DNA of 64,000 bases from CBDFLA01 sp965248915 (GTDB lineage Bacteria; Pseudomonadota; Alphaproteobacteria; M2410). The stretch is taken from assembly GCA_965248915.1 (NCBI GenBank), contig OZ252216.1, positions 1,612,001-1,676,000 of the forward strand. Direction: 5' to 3'. Made by a program: the position numbers and the translations under genes. Shown here in pieces: positions 36,010 to 43,871 of the stretch (position 1 is its first letter; every line of letters starts with the position of its first letter). A model generated the notes under the pieces. The model saw nothing but the letters and a program-made list of their open reading frames with translations. It was not told the origin of the DNA and made no database searches.

Positions 36010-36720
36010 TTACGAGCCGCCTCGATACCCCATCGCCAGGACATACATTTCAGAAGAATCTGAGCGAGACGCTTTGGGTTTCACATGGCGTACGCTTGTG
36101 AAGTGCTCTTTCATCTGACGAAGCAACGTATGCTCAGTGCCCCCCTGCAATACTTTTGCACAGAAAGTCCCCCCCGGTTTCAATACCTCATAGGAAAAAT
36201 CGAGCGCCGCCTCACAAAGCCCCATAATGCGAATGTGATCGGTTTGTTTGTGTCCGGTTGACGAAGCTGCCATATCAGACAGAACAACATCAACCTTCCC
36301 ACCAAGCAAGGTCAGCAACTTCTCGACGGCATCCGGGCCCATGAAATCAAGCTGCATCAGCTCAACCCGGCCAATCGGTTCCATCTCTTGGATGTCGATG
36401 CCGACGACGCGCCCTTTCTCACCGACACGGTCCTCCGCAATCTGACACCAACCGCCTGGCGCCGCCCCAAGATCAAGCACCGTCGCACCGCGTTTTAAAA
36501 AACCGTACTTATCATCGATTTCCTCCAGCTTGAAGGCAGCACGTGAACGCAGTCCCCTTTCGCGTGAAGCCGCCACAAAGGGATCATTCAACTGTCGCTC
36601 TAACCAGCGCGTCGACGAAATCGTTCGGCCCTTGGCGGTTTTCACACGCTCCCGAAGTTGCCGTGCACCGCGTCCACTTCCACCGGCAGAACTCCGAGTT
36701 CCAGATGATCGCTTCACCAT
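36010..36720 (-). CDS. rlmE: 23S rRNA Um2552 2'-O-methyltransferase
   Basis: RlmE/FtsJ methylates U2552 of 23S rRNA late in 50S assembly. SAM loop LDLGAAPGGWCQIAED; catalytic K-D-K-E tetrad in RSRAAFKLEEID, LSDMAASSTGHKQTDH, GGTFCAKVLQGG and SSEMYVLAMG. The N-terminal extension is basic and Gly/Ser/Arg-rich. Lies 21 bases downstream of the ppx-family gene, a common pairing in alphaproteobacteria. Confidence 0.94.
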   Translation of the reverse strand: MVKRSSGTRSSAGGSGRGARQLRERVKTAKGRTISSTRWLERQLNDPFVAASRERGLRSRAAFKLEEIDDKYGFLKRGATVLDLGAAPGGWCQIAEDRVGEKGRVVGIDIQEMEPIGRVELMQLDFMGPDAVEKLLTLLGGKVDVVLSDMAASSTGHKQTDHIRIMGLCEAALDFSYEVLKPGGTFCAKVLQGGTEHTLLRQMKEHFTSVRHVKPKASRSDSSEMYVLAMGYRGGS

Positions 36721-36741
36721 GTCAGTTCCTGTTTAAAGCGC

Positions 36742-38163
36742 TCAGTTTTGAGATTGCGGTTGTTCGCTTGGCTTTTGAGACGGTGTTTGATTGCGATGAG
36801 ACCGCCGCGCGCCACCCCGACGCCCACGCCGTCGACTGTTCTTTTTGTGCTGTCGGTCGGCATCATCCATTAGTGCCATCAATATGCCTTCGCGCAAGCC
36901 TCGATCTGCCACACGCATACGATCTGCCGGCCACGCGACTTGGATCGCCGCAAGAATGGCACAACCAGGTAACAGGAGATCCGCACGATCCTCTCCAATA
37001 CAAGGGTGTTCGTCTTGCATCTCCAAGCCCAGCTGGCTGAGTTCGGTTATCAGATCAAGCATTTCCAAGCGATCAATCCAAACACCGTCGACCCGATCTC
37101 TCTCGTATCGCTTGAGCCCAAGATGTACCGCTGCCAAGGTCGTCACTGTGCCGGAGTTGCCAATGAGATGGGCGGCCCCTTCGTCAAAAGAGCGACGGTC
37201 TTCCGCATTTTCATCGAATTCATCAATGCAGGCGCCAACTTCATCGACCATTCTCTTGTACATTTCCCGGTCGTTGACGCCTCGTGTGTGACCAAGGTTT
37301 TTGTACTTTTCAGCAAGCGTGACAACACCGTACGGAAGGCTGGTCCAGTTGGTAATCGTCGGTGCTTTTTCACCAGCTCGCATGGGCGCCAGATCAAGCC
37401 AAACGAGCTCCGTACTCCCGCCCCCAATGTCAAAGACCAATGCACGCTCGCACGCGGAATCAAGAAGAGGGGCGCACCCGGCGGCCGCAAGTTCTGCCTC
37501 TTGTCGCGGTGACACGACTTCCAACTCTAATCCCGTCTCTTCTTCAACGCGTTGGATAAATGAGGGGCCGTTCTCAGCAATCCGGCAGGCTTCTGTTGCG
37601 ATACAACGCGCTTTTGACACACCTCGACGCTCCATCTTGCGGGCACAAATGGCAAGGGCCTCCAAGGAGCGGTCCATGGAATCGGACGAGAGTTTGCCCG
37701 TGCTGTTCAAACCCTCACCAAGCCGAACCGTGCGCGAGAATGCATCGATAACTCGGAAACCATGTTCTTGTGGCTTGGCCACCAGAAGACGGCAATTGTT
37801 CGTACCCAAATCAAGTGCGGCAAATGTATGCGCCCACCGCCCGTGACGCCGGTAGTGACCACTGCGCCCATGTCGATTGTTCTGACGCGGTCGTCCCGAG
37901 CCATTTTGACGGTCTTTGGATGTGTTAGATTTCTGCGCGTCTGGCTTGTCTTGTTTGGATGCGGGCTGTGTCTGTTGCTTGGTGTCATCACGCGCACCAT
38001 CCGGATGAACGGTGGCTTCAGAGCCAACCCCCTCCTGTGGTTGCGCAGTTTGCGCTTTCTTCTTACCGCGATGCCGCCGCCGTCTACGTCTTTTGGTCTT
38101 TGGCCGATTGTGCCGACCATCACGCGTACTATCTGGGCGACCCGCCATATCGGAATTCGACAT
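36742..38163 (-). CDS. Ppx/GppA phosphatase family protein with long basic N-terminal extension
   Basis: Exopolyphosphatase / guanosine pentaphosphate phosphatase family, ASKHA fold. Phosphate 1 loop FAALDLGTNNCRLLVA, phosphate 2 FDIGGGSTELVWL, and GNSGTVTTLAAVHLGL. The first ~110 residues are low-complexity and basic (KRRRRRRHRGKKK, RQNNRHGRSGHYRRHGRW). This region could bind RNA or polyphosphate; that is inference. A basic low-complexity tail is also present. Whether it acts on polyP or pppGpp cannot be told from sequence. Confidence 0.88.
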   Translation of the reverse strand: MSNSDMAGRPDSTRDGRHNRPKTKRRRRRRHRGKKKAQTAQPQEGVGSEATVHPDGARDDTKQQTQPASKQDKPDAQKSNTSKDRQNGSGRPRQNNRHGRSGHYRRHGRWAHTFAALDLGTNNCRLLVAKPQEHGFRVIDAFSRTVRLGEGLNSTGKLSSDSMDRSLEALAICARKMERRGVSKARCIATEACRIAENGPSFIQRVEEETGLELEVVSPRQEAELAAAGCAPLLDSACERALVFDIGGGSTELVWLDLAPMRAGEKAPTITNWTSLPYGVVTLAEKYKNLGHTRGVNDREMYKRMVDEVGACIDEFDENAEDRRSFDEGAAHLIGNSGTVTTLAAVHLGLKRYERDRVDGVWIDRLEMLDLITELSQLGLEMQDEHPCIGEDRADLLLPGCAILAAIQVAWPADRMRVADRGLREGILMALMDDADRQHKKNSRRRGRRGGARRSHRNQTPSQKPSEQPQSQN

Positions 38164-38331
38164 GGTCTAGTCTCCAAGCCTGGGCCTGGCTGGCCATCGC
38201 AGCGGATTTACGCGCGACAGGCGCCGGCTCTCTCGGCTCAGTTAATTGCGAGTTGCCATCAGTTTAGATTACTTTCGACTGATATGAAACAAGGGAAGAC
38301 AATAATCAACAATCAGAACCGAAAATGGCCT

Positions 38332-38787
38332 CTATCGCTCAAATTTTGTCGAAAGAACGACTGAAGTCGTAGTCCGGTCAATACCCGGAACCGCCCCGAT
38401 TTGGTCAATCACCTCATCCATATGCGTCGTGTCCGGAGCCGCAACGATGGCGATCATGTCATGGGCGCCAGAGATCGAATAAAGCGAGATTACTTCAGGG
38501 ATTTTCTTAAGTTCTGCACCAATTCGTGGAGCCAATTTCGGAGCGAAGGTGATCAAAACATGGGCTTTGACCTGTGATCGTGAATAAGCATCGTTGAGGC
38601 GAACCGTGTATCCGCCAACGATCCCACGGGATTCGAGGCGCGCCATACGGCTTTGCACAGTGGACCGTGAAATCCCCAATTTCCGCGCAATAGAGGAGGT
38701 CGGCTCCCGTGCATCCGCCTGCAACAGCGTCAGCAACTCTCTGTCGATTCCATCCATTTCCGTCATATTGCTCAATCCATCCGTCAT
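38332..38787 (-). CDS. Lrp/AsnC family transcriptional regulator
   Basis: N-terminal winged helix (MDGIDRELLTLLQADAREPT ... RKLGISRSTVQSRMARL) and C-terminal RAM ligand domain (VKAHVLITFAPKLAPRIGAE, VISLYSISGAHDMIAIVAAP). The start is placed at 38787; in-frame ATGs at 38766 and 38757 are as good, and the longer frame to 38943 would run into the divergent gene. Divergent from the lysine 6-dehydrogenase gene, so probably a lysine-responsive regulator of it; this is inferred from context. Confidence 0.88.
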   Translation of the reverse strand: MTDGLSNMTEMDGIDRELLTLLQADAREPTSSIARKLGISRSTVQSRMARLESRGIVGGYTVRLNDAYSRSQVKAHVLITFAPKLAPRIGAELKKIPEVISLYSISGAHDMIAIVAAPDTTHMDEVIDQIGAVPGIDRTTTSVVLSTKFER

Positions 38788-38879
38788 TTTGCTAAGTATA
38801 TCACCCAAATATGTCACATTTACATCTTCATTTCGACGGAAAATACAGGGATGCTGTCTCAAACGCGACAATTGCATGT

Positions 38880-38887
38880 AAGGAGAT
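38880..38887 (+). promoter_or_regulatory. Ribosome-binding site of lysine 6-dehydrogenase gene
   Basis: AAGGAGAT lies six bases before the ATG at 38894 and fixes that start. Confidence 0.75.
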
Positions 38888-38893
38888 AGATCG

Positions 38894-39994
38894 ATGCGCA
38901 GCGTACTTCTGTTGGGAGCCGGCAAGATCGGCGAAATGATCACCGAGCTTTTGACCCTTTCGGGCGACTACGACGTCACCGTGGCAGACATGTCCGACGA
39001 TCAGTTAGCCCGCATGCCAAAGCATGCCAATGCTCACACCCTCAAGCTTGACGTCTCCAACGAGACCGATCTTTTGAAAGCGCTCGAAGGCAAATACGCT
39101 GTCTTGTCAGCCCTGCCCTACAACATCACGCCTTTCATTGCCAAAGCCGCCAAGAAAACCGGCGTCAACTATTTCGACCTCACCGAAGACGTGGCATGCA
39201 CAAGGCTGGTCAAAGAACTCGCTGTCGATGCTGACATCGCCTTCATTCCACAATGCGGTTTGGCCCCTGGGTTCATCTCCATCGTTGCCAATGATTTGGC
39301 GCAAGACTTTGAGAAACTTCAAAACGTTCACTTGCGCGTTGGTGCCCTGCCGCAATACCCAACCAATGCCCTGAGCTACAATCTCACCTGGTCAACCGAC
39401 GGCGTCATCAACGAATATTGTGAGCCATGCGAAGCCATCATCGATGGCAAACTCTGTGAAACCTCAGCCCTTGCCGGTATCGAAGAGTTCTCCCTCGACG
39501 GCGTGAAGTACGAAGCCTTCAACACCTCCGGCGGTCTTGGCACCTTGTGCGAAACTTACGCAGGCAATGTCGAGAACTTGAACTACCGCACCGTGAGGTA
39601 TCCAGGTCACCGCGACGCCATGAAGATCCTCATTCACGACCTTCGCCTTGGCGAACGCCGCGAAGTTTTGAAGGACGTTCTTGAGCACGCGATCCCTGCC
39701 ACCATGCAAGATGTGGTCATCACATTCGTCACCGTCAGCGGCTGGAAAGGTGGCGCTTTCCTGCAAGAGAGCTATGCCAACAAAATCTATGCCCGCGAGA
39801 TCGATGGCAAGGTTTGGAGCGCCATTCAGATCACCACCGCCGCTGGCATCTGTGCCATGCTCGACATGTTGGCTGAAGGCATCCTGCCGCAAAAAGGCTT
39901 TGTACGCCAAGAAGACGCCAAGCTTGAGGATTTCCTCGCCAATCGCTTTGGCAAAAACTATGTTCAGTCGAAACTTGAAGACGCTGCAGCTTAA
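38894..39994 (+). CDS. Lysine 6-dehydrogenase / saccharopine dehydrogenase family
   Basis: 366 residues with N-terminal Rossmann loop VLLLGAGKIGEMITELL and the saccharopine-dehydrogenase-like C-terminal domain (QCGLAPGFISIVANDLA, NLNYRTVRYPGH). The length and the neighbour point to L-lysine 6-dehydrogenase (EC 1.4.1.18), which turns lysine into aminoadipate semialdehyde, rather than true saccharopine dehydrogenase. Followed after nine bases by an ALDH7-like dehydrogenase that takes the product further. Divergent Lrp regulator upstream. Confidence 0.82.
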   Translation: MRSVLLLGAGKIGEMITELLTLSGDYDVTVADMSDDQLARMPKHANAHTLKLDVSNETDLLKALEGKYAVLSALPYNITPFIAKAAKKTGVNYFDLTEDVACTRLVKELAVDADIAFIPQCGLAPGFISIVANDLAQDFEKLQNVHLRVGALPQYPTNALSYNLTWSTDGVINEYCEPCEAIIDGKLCETSALAGIEEFSLDGVKYEAFNTSGGLGTLCETYAGNVENLNYRTVRYPGHRDAMKILIHDLRLGERREVLKDVLEHAIPATMQDVVITFVTVSGWKGGAFLQESYANKIYAREIDGKVWSAIQITTAAGICAMLDMLAEGILPQKGFVRQEDAKLEDFLANRFGKNYVQSKLEDAAA

Positions 39995-40003
39995 GGAATC
40001 TCC

Positions 40004-41503
40004 ATGAACTTCGAATCCATTCTCAAATCCCTTGAGATCGATGCATCTCTTTTTGATCACGGCGATCTCACAGTAACCACCCCGGTTGATGGGTCAGAAT
40101 TCGCATCGGTTGTTTGCGACACCCAAGAGTCCATCGAAGACAAGATCGCTGGAGCGTCAGCGGCATTCAAAGAATGGCGCACCGTGCCTGCCCCACGTCG
40201 TGGTGAACTCGTGCGTCTGCTCGGCGAAGAATTGCGCAAGCACAAAGAAGCGCTCGGCGCGCTCGTCTCACTTGAGTGTGGCAAGATCCACCAAGAAGGC
40301 ATGGGCGAAGTTCAGGAAATGATCGACATCTGCGACTATGCCGTCGGCCTGTCGCGTCAACTCTTCGGATTGACCATCGCCTCTGAGCGTCCTGGTCACC
40401 GCATGTCAGAAACCTGGCATCCCATTGGACCCATCGGCATCATCTCGGCGTTTAACTTCCCGGTTGCTGTTTGGTCATGGAACTCTGCTCTTGCCATCGT
40501 GTGTGGCAACCCAGTGATTTGGAAGCCGTCTGAGAAGACACCCATCACCGCCCTTGCCTGCCAAGAACTTTTGCACCGCGCCATGGATACCTTCGGTGAT
40601 GCCCCAGAAGGCCTCACCAGCGTTCTCATTGGTGCTGCTGATGTGGGTCAAGCCTTGACCGACGACACACGCGTGCCGGTCATCAGTGCCACCGGGTCCT
40701 GTCGTATGGGCAGCATTGTCGGCCCCCGCGTTGCCGGACGCTTCGGCCGCACCATCCTCGAGCTCGGCGGCAACAACGCCATGATCGTGGCCCCGACAGC
40801 AGATCTCGACATGGCCTTGCGCGCCATCGTGTTCTCAGCCGTCGGCACTGCCGGTCAGCGCTGCACCAGCCTGCGTCGTTTGATCGTCCATGAAGACGTG
40901 AAGGACGCGCTGCTGCCAAAGCTGAAAGCGGCCTACGACACCATCCCCATCGGCAGCCCGCTGGTTGATGGCAACTTGGTTGGACCACTCATCGATGAAG
41001 ACGCCTTCAACAATATGCAAGGCGCGCTCAGCGCAGCCAAAGACCAAGGCGGTAAAATCCACGGCGGAACCCGTGCCACTGTTGAGGGCCTTGAAGGCGG
41101 ACATTATGTCCACCCCGCCATCGTCGAAATGCCGGGTCAAACTGAAGCCGTCCGCACCGAGACCTTCGCCCCCATCCTCTATGTCATGACCTACAATGAC
41201 TTGGACGATGCCGTCGCTTTGCAGAACGGCGTTCCGCAAGGTCTGTCGTCTTGCATCTTCACCCGCGATCTACTGGAGGCCGAAGGCTTCTTGTCAGCCG
41301 CCGGGTCGGATTGCGGCATTGCAAATGTCAACATTGGCCCGTCTGGGGCCGAAATTGGCGGTGCTTTCGGTGGTGAAAAGGAAACTGGTGGTGGACGCGA
41401 AAGTGGCTCTGACGCCTGGAAAGGCTATATGCGCAGACAAACCAACACGGTCAACTACTCGACCGACTTGCCATTGGCCCAAGGCATCAAGTTCGATATT
41501 TGA
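40004..41503 (+). CDS. amaB: L-aminoadipate-semialdehyde dehydrogenase (ALDH7/AmaB-like)
   Basis: 499-residue aldehyde dehydrogenase. Catalytic Cys in GTAGQRCTSLRRL, general base Glu in LELGGNNAMIV (the GGNNA string is typical of ALDH7), and oxyanion Asn in AFNFPVAVWSWN. With the preceding dehydrogenase it would oxidise lysine to 2-aminoadipate in two NAD(P)-linked steps. AAGGA ribosome-binding site near the preceding stop. Substrate assignment is from family and context. Confidence 0.85.
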   Translation: MNFESILKSLEIDASLFDHGDLTVTTPVDGSEFASVVCDTQESIEDKIAGASAAFKEWRTVPAPRRGELVRLLGEELRKHKEALGALVSLECGKIHQEGMGEVQEMIDICDYAVGLSRQLFGLTIASERPGHRMSETWHPIGPIGIISAFNFPVAVWSWNSALAIVCGNPVIWKPSEKTPITALACQELLHRAMDTFGDAPEGLTSVLIGAADVGQALTDDTRVPVISATGSCRMGSIVGPRVAGRFGRTILELGGNNAMIVAPTADLDMALRAIVFSAVGTAGQRCTSLRRLIVHEDVKDALLPKLKAAYDTIPIGSPLVDGNLVGPLIDEDAFNNMQGALSAAKDQGGKIHGGTRATVEGLEGGHYVHPAIVEMPGQTEAVRTETFAPILYVMTYNDLDDAVALQNGVPQGLSSCIFTRDLLEAEGFLSAAGSDCGIANVNIGPSGAEIGGAFGGEKETGGGRESGSDAWKGYMRRQTNTVNYSTDLPLAQGIKFDI

Positions 41504-41535
41504 TACGAAGTTGACGTCACCAAATATCAATTGTC

Positions 41536-41558
41536 ATTGCCGGACTTGTTCCGGCAAT
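41536..41558. repeat. REP-like palindrome 1
   Basis: Nine-base arms attgccgga and tccggcaat around loop cttgt. Preceded by GTC, followed by CCAG. It faces palindrome 2 as an inverted pair. Confidence 0.85.
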
Positions 41559-41581
41559 CCAGAATGCTTGCTCAGAACTGG

Positions 41582-41604
41582 ATGCCCGGGACAAGCCCGG
41601 GCAT
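41582..41604. repeat. REP-like palindrome 2
   Basis: Arms atgcccggg and cccgggcat around loop acaag (the reverse complement of cttgt), followed by GAC. It forms the second half of the pair with 41536-41558. Confidence 0.85.
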
Positions 41605-41648
41605 GACCGCCCAGCGGTTGGATATTCACACATCATATTGAATTGGTC

Positions 41649-41671
41649 ATCCCGCGACTTGATCGCGGGAT
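41649..41671. repeat. REP-like palindrome 3
   Basis: Arms atcccgcga and tcgcgggat around loop cttga, flanked by GTC and CCAG. The stem sequence is identical to palindrome 4. Confidence 0.85.
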
Positions 41672-41685
41672 CCAGCCAACACACG

Positions 41686-41862
41686 TCAGTCATTACTAAG
41701 GAATGACCAGAGAAAGACAATCCCGCCGACAATCCCTACAATCATCATCCTCATATTGGGATTAATACTCCAACCGTCTGCCCATGGGCCAAAAACCACT
41801 AAACCGGCAACTATCACTGCAGGAATGGCTAAGAGATTCTTTCCTAAGTTTATGCCAAACAT
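41686..41862 (-). CDS. Small two-helix membrane protein between repeats
   Basis: 58 residues from ATG 41862 (MFGINLGKNLLAIPAVIV...); a TTG at 41916 would add 18 residues. Two transmembrane helices (LLAIPAVIVAGLVVFGPWA and MMIVGIVGGIVFLWSFL). No clear ribosome-binding site. Lies between two palindromic repeats. Unknown function; may be a small envelope protein. Confidence 0.42.
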   Translation of the reverse strand: MFGINLGKNLLAIPAVIVAGLVVFGPWADGWSINPNMRMMIVGIVGGIVFLWSFLSND

Positions 41863-41975
41863 CGAATTCCAATCTCGCTTCAAGCCAACAACATAGTGGC
41901 GTATGTCCCAAGACAAATTATTGTTCGTATGTATAGCATATGTGTGAAGCGATCAGACAAATACAAGATCTCGTC

Positions 41976-41998
41976 ATCCCGCGACTTGATCGCGGGAT
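41976..41998. repeat. REP-like palindrome 4
   Basis: Same stem and loop as palindrome 3 (23 identical bases), about 300 bases downstream and on the same strand. Pairs with palindrome 5 in the inverted sense. Confidence 0.85.
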
Positions 41999-42036
41999 CC
42001 ACCTTACGTTGATACAAGAACACAGATCTCTGGACC

Positions 42037-42053
42037 CCGTGGTCAAGCCACGG
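42037..42053. repeat. REP-like palindrome 5
   Basis: Arms ccgtgg and ccacgg around loop tcaag (the reverse complement of cttga), preceded by CTGGAC and followed by TGTGAC. Confidence 0.75.
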
Positions 42054-42067
42054 TGTGACACTTTTTG

Positions 42068-42502
42068 TCAAACCCCCTCTACATCTCCAGCGTCCTGGTC
42101 TTCCCATTCTTTGGGATACTCTTCATGCTGCGGCAAGTCGTCGGTAATTTCATCCCACGGCGCCATGGAGCCGACAAAGATGTGATGCGCTGGCTTAACG
42201 CCAGGATCATTGTCAAGGACACCGGGCGGCACCCAGTAGATCTTGCCCGTTGGGTCCATATTCGGCAGTTGCGATCCGCACTGGGTACAGAACGTCGCGC
42301 CGTATCCACTGGGTCGTGAAAACTTCTTCTTGAGCTCTTCGCCTTTGGTCCAGGTCAAGCTTTTGACCGCGGTGAGAAACACGAGGTTCGATCCCGCGCC
42401 GGATACTTTTCGGCACAATGAACAATGACAATGACCGATGGGACTGACCTTGCCGTCGATTTCGAACGCAACGTCACCGCACAAACAACTTCCTTTGATC
42501 AT
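42068..42502 (-). CDS. GFA / CENP-V family zinc protein
   Basis: 144 residues with the Cys motifs of the glutathione-dependent formaldehyde-activating family: CLCGDVAFE, HCHCSLCRKVSG, FCTQCGSQL. These bind zinc. Family members are mostly of unknown substrate, so formaldehyde should not be assumed. Starts 13 bases after the sensor kinase on the same strand and may be the last gene of that operon. Confidence 0.9.
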   Translation of the reverse strand: MIKGSCLCGDVAFEIDGKVSPIGHCHCSLCRKVSGAGSNLVFLTAVKSLTWTKGEELKKKFSRPSGYGATFCTQCGSQLPNMDPTGKIYWVPPGVLDNDPGVKPAHHIFVGSMAPWDEITDDLPQHEEYPKEWEDQDAGDVEGV

Positions 42503-42515
42503 GACCGTCTCCTCC

Positions 42516-43871
42516 TCATGGAAATCTCAACGTGAACGTCGTGCCCTTGCCCTTTTCCGTATCGAGATCAATGCCGCCTCGATGGCCCAGCATAATCTGG
42601 CGCGTCAGGCTCAAGCCAATGCCCGCACCCTGTCGCTTGGTCGTGTAAAACGGCACAAAGATCTTCTCTGCAATCTCTTGGTCAACACCGCCGCCATTGT
42701 CGCTGACCGAGACCTCCACATGACCTCGGCTGTTCAATCGACCAGAGATGGCAATCTTAGGGTCGCTCACACCTTCCAAAACATCCAGCGCATTCTTCAC
42801 CAAATTGATGAGGGCCTGTTCTAGCAAGTCAGGGTCAGCGCGCATTTGCAAGGACATGGGCTCCACCAAACACTCGAAACTGATGCCCTTGTCCTCAAAG
42901 TCGCCGCTCATCAGCCGTTCGATCCGTTCGCAAACTTCAGCCAGTTTAAACTGCTCAATCTGCGGTGGAGGAACACGCATCACTTGCCGGTAATTGTCCA
43001 CAAAATGCAGCAGTCCCTCGCTGCGCCGCGCCACCGTGTCGACCGCGTCCCGCGCGTCTTTGAGATCCCCGCCAAGCGAACTGTCTTCGCCCGCCTTCTC
43101 CATCAATTCTTCAAGCAGTGAGTGCGCAGTCCCGGCGAGTGAAGATACCGGCGTTAAGGAATTCATAAGCTCATGGGTCAACACCCGCCCGAGCTCCCGC
43201 CAAGCCTCAAACTCATTGGCATCAAGCTCGCTTTGAATGTCTTGCATGGAAAGGATGCGTTGTTGTTCGCCGCCAACCGCGATTTGGGTCGCGGCAATCT
43301 TGAGCCGATGGTCATCGCGCAAGTGGTCCGTGCGCACGAGCAGATTCTGCCCCGGCGCGATGCCCTTCACAGCCTCGTGCAACTCCTCGCCGTATTCCTG
43401 AAAGCCATCAATTGTCTTCGGAAACTGCGGGCCAAACAATCGACGCGCCGCATTGTTAAGCGGTTGCACCTTGCCGTCGTCAAAAACCGAAATCAACGCA
43501 ACCGGGATGTGCTCAACCAAGATGCGCAAGTAATGCCCCTGCTCCTCCTTTTCTGAACGCGTGTCACGAAACCGATCAAGCACCATAGAAAAGGACTCGC
43601 CAAGTTCTTCGAACGAGGGACCCATGTCCCCATAGTGAAAAGACTGAGAAAAATCTGAATTACGCACGGCCCCAAAAAATCGGCTGAGCTCACGATTGGT
43701 CGTTCTAATGAGATGAAGCAGATAGAGAAATTGGGCGAGGATGAGGACGCCTGTCAGACCTGTCGCCACATAGTAGGTGGTCGACATCATAAGAAAAGCA
43801 AAGCTGAGCGTTGTCACCAACAGCATGAGCACATGCAAGGAGACCCGCGTCTCAAAACTCTTAAAGGCCAT
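42516..43871 (-). CDS. NtrY-like sensor histidine kinase
   Basis: 452 residues from ATG 43871, which overlaps the regulator gene by 11 bases. Two N-terminal transmembrane helices (LHVLMLLVTTLSFAFLMM, YVATGLTGVLILAQFLYLL), HAMP-like linker, PAS-like region (VEHIPVALISVFDDGKVQPLN), H box LGRVLTHELMNSLTPVSSLAG, N box ALINLVKNALDV, and G boxes SDNGGGVD and GAGIGLSLT. Partner of the NtrC-like regulator upstream. The signal is unknown. Confidence 0.9.
   Translation of the reverse strand: MAFKSFETRVSLHVLMLLVTTLSFAFLMMSTTYYVATGLTGVLILAQFLYLLHLIRTTNRELSRFFGAVRNSDFSQSFHYGDMGPSFEELGESFSMVLDRFRDTRSEKEEQGHYLRILVEHIPVALISVFDDGKVQPLNNAARRLFGPQFPKTIDGFQEYGEELHEAVKGIAPGQNLLVRTDHLRDDHRLKIAATQIAVGGEQQRILSMQDIQSELDANEFEAWRELGRVLTHELMNSLTPVSSLAGTAHSLLEELMEKAGEDSSLGGDLKDARDAVDTVARRSEGLLHFVDNYRQVMRVPPPQIEQFKLAEVCERIERLMSGDFEDKGISFECLVEPMSLQMRADPDLLEQALINLVKNALDVLEGVSDPKIAISGRLNSRGHVEVSVSDNGGGVDQEIAEKIFVPFYTTKRQGAGIGLSLTRQIMLGHRGGIDLDTEKGKGTTFTLRFP

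Noticed and set aside
37762..38364. 200-codon frame antisense to the ppx-family gene
   Set aside because: It mirrors the Arg/Lys-rich leader of the real gene and has no family features.
41504..42067. CRISPR array made of the palindromic repeats
   Set aside because: Repeats differ in stem sequence, spacing is irregular, and orientation alternates; they fit REP-type elements.
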